In this document: positions 60,515 to 64,000 of the stretch, one piece after another
How positions within the stretch are numbered: position 1 is the stretch's first letter
Layout: every line of letters starts with the position of its first letter
From: Collinsella sp. TF08-11AT
GTDB taxonomy: Bacteria > Actinomycetota > Coriobacteriia > Coriobacteriales > Coriobacteriaceae
Direction of reading: 5' to 3'
Length of the DNA: 64,000 bases
Assembly (NCBI RefSeq): GCF_003437035.1
Contig: NZ_QSRL01000001.1
Coordinates: 62,001-126,000, forward strand
Notes under the pieces: model-generated
Told to the model about the DNA's origin: nothing
Database searches by the model: none
What the model saw: the letters and a program-made list of their open reading frames with translations, nothing else
Translations under genes and position numbers: made by a program

Positions 60515-60557
60515 AAAAGCGCCGGGCCGGAACATCAATCCCGGCCCGGCGCTTTTT
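60515..60557. terminator. Bidirectional terminator
   Basis: Stem GCGCCGGGCCGG with CCGGCCCGGCGC and TTTTT after it on the plus strand, AAAA before it (TTTT on the minus strand). Serves the convergent genes at 60001 and 60562. Confidence 0.9.
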
Positions 60558-60561
60558 CGTT

Positions 60562-61767
60562 CTACTTATCCCCGTCCCCCGCGGGCGAGTTCTTTTGGTT
60601 GCGGCGGTTACTCCACGTCACGTTGTGCTCCTTGTAGTAATCGGGCGCCTCGTTGCCGCTCGCGCTAATGGGGTCGTTGCCGGTCAGGGTGTCGGCAATA
60701 TCCTGCACGAACTTAATGAACAAGCTCGAGTCGTCGGTCTCGGACGAATCAAAGTCAAAGCCAAACTCCACCGCGCCGCCGATGATCTTGTCCACGCACT
60801 CCGGGTCGTCGCCGTCCAGCCAAATGACCACGGTGTACTTGTCCACATCGCCCACGCGGAAGTTAGTGTGGCTAATGGTCGTCACCACGTCTTTGGACGC
60901 AAACGGCTCGGTGTTGGGCTCGGGATTGCCGTCGGCCGCGGCGGCCGCGTAGGTGGTGGGCTCGCCGTTGCGATACACCCGCACGCGCGCCGCCTTCTCC
61001 ACGCCCTTGCTGGCGCTGACCACCTTGAGCTTGGCGCTGTAGCCCAGATCGGTCTTGCCGGCGTTGCGGATATAGAAGGTGTACGCCACGTAGTTTTTTC
61101 CGTTGTGGCTGCCGTCGACGTCGTCCAAGTTGTCGGGCAGGTCGTCGGCAGCGATATTGGTGCCGTTGTCCACGGCGTCGGCCGCCAAGCGTGCGGTGGC
61201 GTTGTTAAAGTCGCCGTTGTCGGCAATTGCCACGCCGCGGCGGAACAGCTCCAGGCGGTTGAGGTTGATGGTGAAGTTACCCATGTTTTCCTGCATAAAC
61301 GACAGGGCAAACAGCACGCCAAAGGCAAGTGCCAGCACCACGAGGGCCTTTTGCAGCTTGTCCATGCGCAGCAACGCCGTGCCGATGCGCTCCATGCGGC
61401 GCTTGGGCATATACATAGATACGACCGCGTCGGGGTCGATGTCGTCGAGGTCCTGGTCGGCCAGCGCCTGCTCCAGCTCCTCGATGCGTACGACGCCGCG
61501 CAGATCGCGCTTGGGCTTGCGCTTGGGTTTGGACTTGGGCTTGCCGAAGCGCTTGCGGGAGGCGGGGGGCTGCTCGGGCGCGGAGTCCTCGCCGGACGCG
61601 CCCTCGGCATTGGCGCCGGGCGCGTCTGCCGGCGTGTCCCCGGTCTGGCGCTCGGCCAGGTCCTCGGCCAAATTATCAGCCACGTCGTCGGATTGGTTCT
61701 GTGCCAAATCCTCGGCCACGTCCTCGGCAGCTTGATCTTTGTTGTTGTTACGCTTGAACAGAGCCAT
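60562..61767 (-). CDS. Membrane-anchored TasA-relative with cytosolic acidic/basic tail
   Basis: A 401-aa protein. Residues 1-70 are acidic (EDVAEDLAQNQSDD, repeated EDLAE), 70-100 basic (KRFGKPKSKPKRKPKR), then EELEQALADQDLDDI. One membrane helix (KALVVLALAFGVLFALSFM, about 140-160) has no A-T-x-A-W-F site, so it is probably not cleaved. The outer domain resembles the TasA-like proteins and contains DKYTVVIWLDGDDPECV, the shared C-terminal motif, followed by about 75 extra residues. It may anchor fibres. It lies directly downstream of the PilZ gene (5-nt gap). Confidence 0.7.
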   Translation of the reverse strand: MALFKRNNNKDQAAEDVAEDLAQNQSDDVADNLAEDLAERQTGDTPADAPGANAEGASGEDSAPEQPPASRKRFGKPKSKPKRKPKRDLRGVVRIEELEQALADQDLDDIDPDAVVSMYMPKRRMERIGTALLRMDKLQKALVVLALAFGVLFALSFMQENMGNFTINLNRLELFRRGVAIADNGDFNNATARLAADAVDNGTNIAADDLPDNLDDVDGSHNGKNYVAYTFYIRNAGKTDLGYSAKLKVVSASKGVEKAARVRVYRNGEPTTYAAAAADGNPEPNTEPFASKDVVTTISHTNFRVGDVDKYTVVIWLDGDDPECVDKIIGGAVEFGFDFDSSETDDSSLFIKFVQDIADTLTGNDPISASGNEAPDYYKEHNVTWSNRRNQKNSPAGDGDK

Positions 61768-61772
61768 GGCGA

Positions 61773-62438
61773 TCAGAGCTTATATTTGGCGCGGATGTAG
61801 CCGACGTATTCTTTGACGAGCTCGCGCTCCATGTCGTCGGCGTAGCGGAACTGCAGGCCGCAGACATTGCGGTACAGGCTGCCCTTGGGCGCGCGGCGCA
61901 CCCAGCACACGATGCCCAGCTGCTCGGGCAGCTCGTGGCGCTCTCCCTGCAGACGGATCGTGGGCATTTGTACGGCCAGGGCCTCGCCCACATCGGGGTA
62001 GTCGTTGAGGTAGATAGCCAGACCGCCGGCCGAGACGTCGATGGTCATGGCGTCCTCGGGCTCGGAGGTCGGCGCGTTATCGCGCTGGTAAGTCAGGCGC
62101 ATGGCGACCTTAAAACGCTCGTCGCGGCGCTTGACAAAGCTGCGCTGCTCGGCGACTTTGCGCATTTTCCAGTAGGTGCGGATGCCCTTTTTCTCGACTG
62201 CCTCGGGATAGCCGGCGAGCACGAACGTCTCCTCGCCTACTTTGTACTGCAACAGTAGCTTTTGGTTTTCGTCCATGATGAGCGGCTTGCCGGCGAGCAT
62301 GGGCGCGCTCATAAGAAAGTACGCGTCGTCCAGGTTCTCTTTGTACGTGGCGAGCATGTTGAAGTCGGTTTTTTGGCCCATGGGCACGTCGAATGCCACC
62401 TGAAGCTTGGTCCCCGGCGTTATCTGTTGCTCTGCCAT
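61773..62438 (-). CDS. PilZ-domain c-di-GMP receptor (YcgR-like)
   Basis: A 221-aa cytosolic protein. Residues 1-95 are a beta-barrel YcgR_2-like domain. The C-terminal PilZ domain has the complete c-di-GMP motifs: RRDER (R104-R108) and DVSAGG (134-139). ATG 62438 follows GGGGGAG, and longer frames have no RBS. It is the first gene of an operon with the membrane-anchored TasA relative, linking c-di-GMP to the SipW-substrate system. Confidence 0.85.
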   Translation of the reverse strand: MAEQQITPGTKLQVAFDVPMGQKTDFNMLATYKENLDDAYFLMSAPMLAGKPLIMDENQKLLLQYKVGEETFVLAGYPEAVEKKGIRTYWKMRKVAEQRSFVKRRDERFKVAMRLTYQRDNAPTSEPEDAMTIDVSAGGLAIYLNDYPDVGEALAVQMPTIRLQGERHELPEQLGIVCWVRRAPKGSLYRNVCGLQFRYADDMERELVKEYVGYIRAKYKL

Positions 62439-62629
62439 GTTGTCTCCCCCAGTCGCGGGCGCCGATATCATCGTCGTGCGCGATGCACATTGGGCTATTG
62501 TACCTGCTTTGCCGCAGGTTTCGATGTGCAGCGCGTGAAATGGCGGGATGCAGGGCGCGGGTGAACGCGCAGCTGCTCCGCGCGCGGCATTAATCTGACA
62601 GCGATGCATGCCCCCGACAGTCCGTCTGT

Positions 62630-62856
62630 CTATCTCTCAGCCATCTCTCATTTATCTCTCAGCTTAGAGATGAGTGAGAGATGAGAGACAAAAATGCCGT
62701 TATCGGTTCAAGCAAATCACGTTCGCGCAGGTAAACTCATGTATACGGGAACTTTGACTCGATCCCTAGCCACCTTGCAGCATTGTTATCTCTCATATTT
62801 ATCTCTCGTCTTTCAGCTATCTCTCGTGTTAGTGACGAATGAGAGATGAGAGATGC
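62630..62856. repeat. Array of ATCTCTC motifs in two inverted blocks
   Basis: Block 1 (62630-62689) and block 2 (62786-62856) each hold three direct ATCTCTC copies followed by two or three reverse copies (GAGAGAT), so each block can fold into a hairpin. About 96 nt of AT-rich unique DNA separate them. They lie in the 550-nt gap upstream of the PilZ operon and downstream of the PTS genes; no gene is seen in the gap. Confidence 0.75.
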
Positions 62857-62904
62857 GTGAGTGATGGACGAGTGTGATTTTTTGGACGGTCGGAAAATCC
62901 CTCA

Positions 62905-62945
62905 AATAAAAAACGGGGCCGGCCTTACGCCGAGCCCCGTTTTCA
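62905..62945 (-). terminator. Terminator of the PTS operon
   Basis: Minus-strand stem AACGGGGCTCGGC pairing with GCCGGCCCCGTT (one mismatch), then TTTTTTATTTG. Confidence 0.93.
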
Positions 62946-62988
62946 AACGGTCAGTTAGTTATCCAACGCGCGAGCATAGCAGTCAACA

Positions 62989-63837
62989 TTACGCCGCCGC
63001 GAACACTCCCAAGCCCGTTCCGATGATGCAGATTGCGAAGATGCCCAAGATGATCCAAATGGTCTTGACGCCCTTTTTATAGAGGGCAACGCAAGCGAAC
63101 GTTGCCAGCAAGGGCAGCAGACCGGGGAAGATCGAATCGAACAGATCCTGCAGGACAATCTCCGAACCACCCACGTCAAAGGTCAAAGCCGTGGACAGCG
63201 AGACCTGTGCCGCAATCATGGCGCCGATAACGGTCATTCCGAGAACACCGGCAGCATGCGTCATGCGAGACATAAGGTTGCTCTCTTCGGACTGCTGCAA
63301 AAACTTGGTTCCCAAGTCGTAACCCAGATGGGCGGCGACGATACGCGTTGCAAAGTTAATCACGGAGTAGATAAGCGCGTACACGATGGGGCCGAGCGGG
63401 TTGCCCGTCGAAGCGATGCCAATACCAATGCCGGCGGCAACCACGCGGAACGTACCCCAGTAGAACGAATCGCCGATGCCGGAAAGCGGTCCCATAAGGC
63501 CGACCTTCATGGCGTTAATCGAGGACGTGTCGAAGTTCTTATCGGCAGCCGCCTGCTCTTCCATCGAAACCGTTAGGCCGGCTACAAACGGAAGCACATG
63601 AGGCGTGATGTTAAAGAACTCGGTATGGCGATCGAGCGCCGCATAGTAATCGTCGTCGTTGGGATAGATCTTTCGCAGGGGCTTCTGAATGGTGTACATG
63701 AAGCCCATTGCCATCATCTTGTCGTACGACTGCGAGCACTGGCTCGTAAACTGGCGAAGGAACATGCTCCGATACATATCGGGAGTCATAATCGCGTCCT
63801 TCTTGGCCTCTTTGAGGTCGGTGTTCTGGATAGCCAT
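62989..63837 (-). CDS. Mannose/fructose/sorbose-family PTS IID component
   Basis: Membrane subunit of a mannose-class phosphotransferase permease, which with IIC moves and phosphorylates a sugar. The 282-aa protein shows the family order FLRQFTSQCSQSYDKMMAMGFMYTIQK, AALDRHTEFFNITPHVLPFVAGLTVSMEEQ, and the conserved MKVGLMGPLSGIGDSFYWGTFR. The C-terminal hydrophobic helix is a typical IID end. ATG 63837 overlaps the IIC stop (TAATG), so they are translationally coupled. The sugar cannot be told from this part. Confidence 0.95.
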   Translation of the reverse strand: MAIQNTDLKEAKKDAIMTPDMYRSMFLRQFTSQCSQSYDKMMAMGFMYTIQKPLRKIYPNDDDYYAALDRHTEFFNITPHVLPFVAGLTVSMEEQAAADKNFDTSSINAMKVGLMGPLSGIGDSFYWGTFRVVAAGIGIGIASTGNPLGPIVYALIYSVINFATRIVAAHLGYDLGTKFLQQSEESNLMSRMTHAAGVLGMTVIGAMIAAQVSLSTALTFDVGGSEIVLQDLFDSIFPGLLPLLATFACVALYKKGVKTIWIILGIFAICIIGTGLGVFAAA

Positions 63838-64000
63838 TAGAAGTCCTCCTCTTCATCTGCAGCAACCGTCTGCGAACCGGACGAGCCCTCGCGGAAGGCC
63901 AGGAGCAGCGCGACGCAAATGGCAGCTGCGGCGACGCCGACCACGTCCATCTTGAGGTAGATGACCATAATGAAGCCCAGGAACAGCCAGGGAAGGAGCT
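63837..64000 (-). CDS. PTS IIC component, C-terminal end (partial)
   Basis: Only the last 53 codons are in the window. The frame reads LLPWLFLGFIMVIYLKMDVVG then a hydrophobic stretch (AAAAICVALLLAF) and a charged tail ending ADEEEDF. It is the end of the IIC membrane protein of the mannose-class PTS, directly upstream of IID. The gene runs off the right edge. Confidence 0.85.
   Translation of the reverse strand, partial: LLPWLFLGFIMVIYLKMDVVGVAAAAICVALLLAFREGSSGSQTVAADEEEDF

Noticed and set aside
62630..62856. CRISPR array
   Set aside because: The repeats are 7-8 nt, irregularly spaced and inverted, with no unique 30-nt spacers and no cas genes.

Overview
The window looks like chromosome from a high-GC, monoderm actinobacterium of class Coriobacteriia, most like Collinsella. 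This is inferred from the GC-rich codon use, the Tad pilus operon without an outer-membrane secretin, the many SipW-type signal peptidase substrates and the compact, mostly minus-strand housekeeping operons. No rRNA is present. Four tRNA genes are visible: Arg-ACG, Leu-CAG, Phe-GAA and Val-GAC.

Layout. Positions 1-10.7 kb hold housekeeping genes on the minus strand (serS, proC, rlmH, an SPFH protein, tatD, rsmA, metG, rsmI) plus a GH5-like protein with an altered active site. At 10.9-11.2 kb tRNA-Phe lies next to a copy of its own 3' end. At 11.3-11.9 kb there is a small toxin/antitoxin-like pair. From 11.9 to 21.5 kb runs one long Tad/Flp pilus operon (cpaB, tadZ, tadA, tadB, tadC, flp, several TadE/TadG-like proteins and a DUF192 protein). 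Then come rsgA, a Ca-type P-type ATPase, pyk, an orphan nuclease-like gene, a PLC-like hydrolase, a nickel/cobalt ECF transporter (cbiM/Q/O) with a NikR-like operator, a T-box controlled pheST operon, an M32 carboxypeptidase, glmM, a DUF4012 protein and an EamA permease.

The most unusual region is 44.2-53.2 kb. It is a co-directional cluster of two SipW-like signal peptidases flanking a membrane-anchored McrB-like AAA+ ATPase and a DUF2357 (McrC-N-like) protein with a very long coiled coil, preceded by four exported SipW-dependent (TasA/CalY-like) proteins. A second set lies at 57.8-62.4 kb: two more TasA-like proteins separated by a hairpin, a membrane-anchored relative, and a PilZ c-di-GMP receptor. 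All seven exported proteins end in a related W-[LM]-[ED]-G-x-D motif. My reading is a c-di-GMP-linked surface fibre or matrix system with a dedicated AAA+ machine. The function is inferred.

Between the genes are several classes of structured DNA: REP-like hairpins with compensatory stem changes, four long inverted-repeat (MITE-like) elements, a pair of homologous structured elements directly after two stop codons, and an array of an ATCTCTC motif. Two divergent paralogs of a nuclease-like family each sit beside one of the inverted-repeat elements. The window ends inside a mannose-family PTS operon (IIC partial, IID complete).
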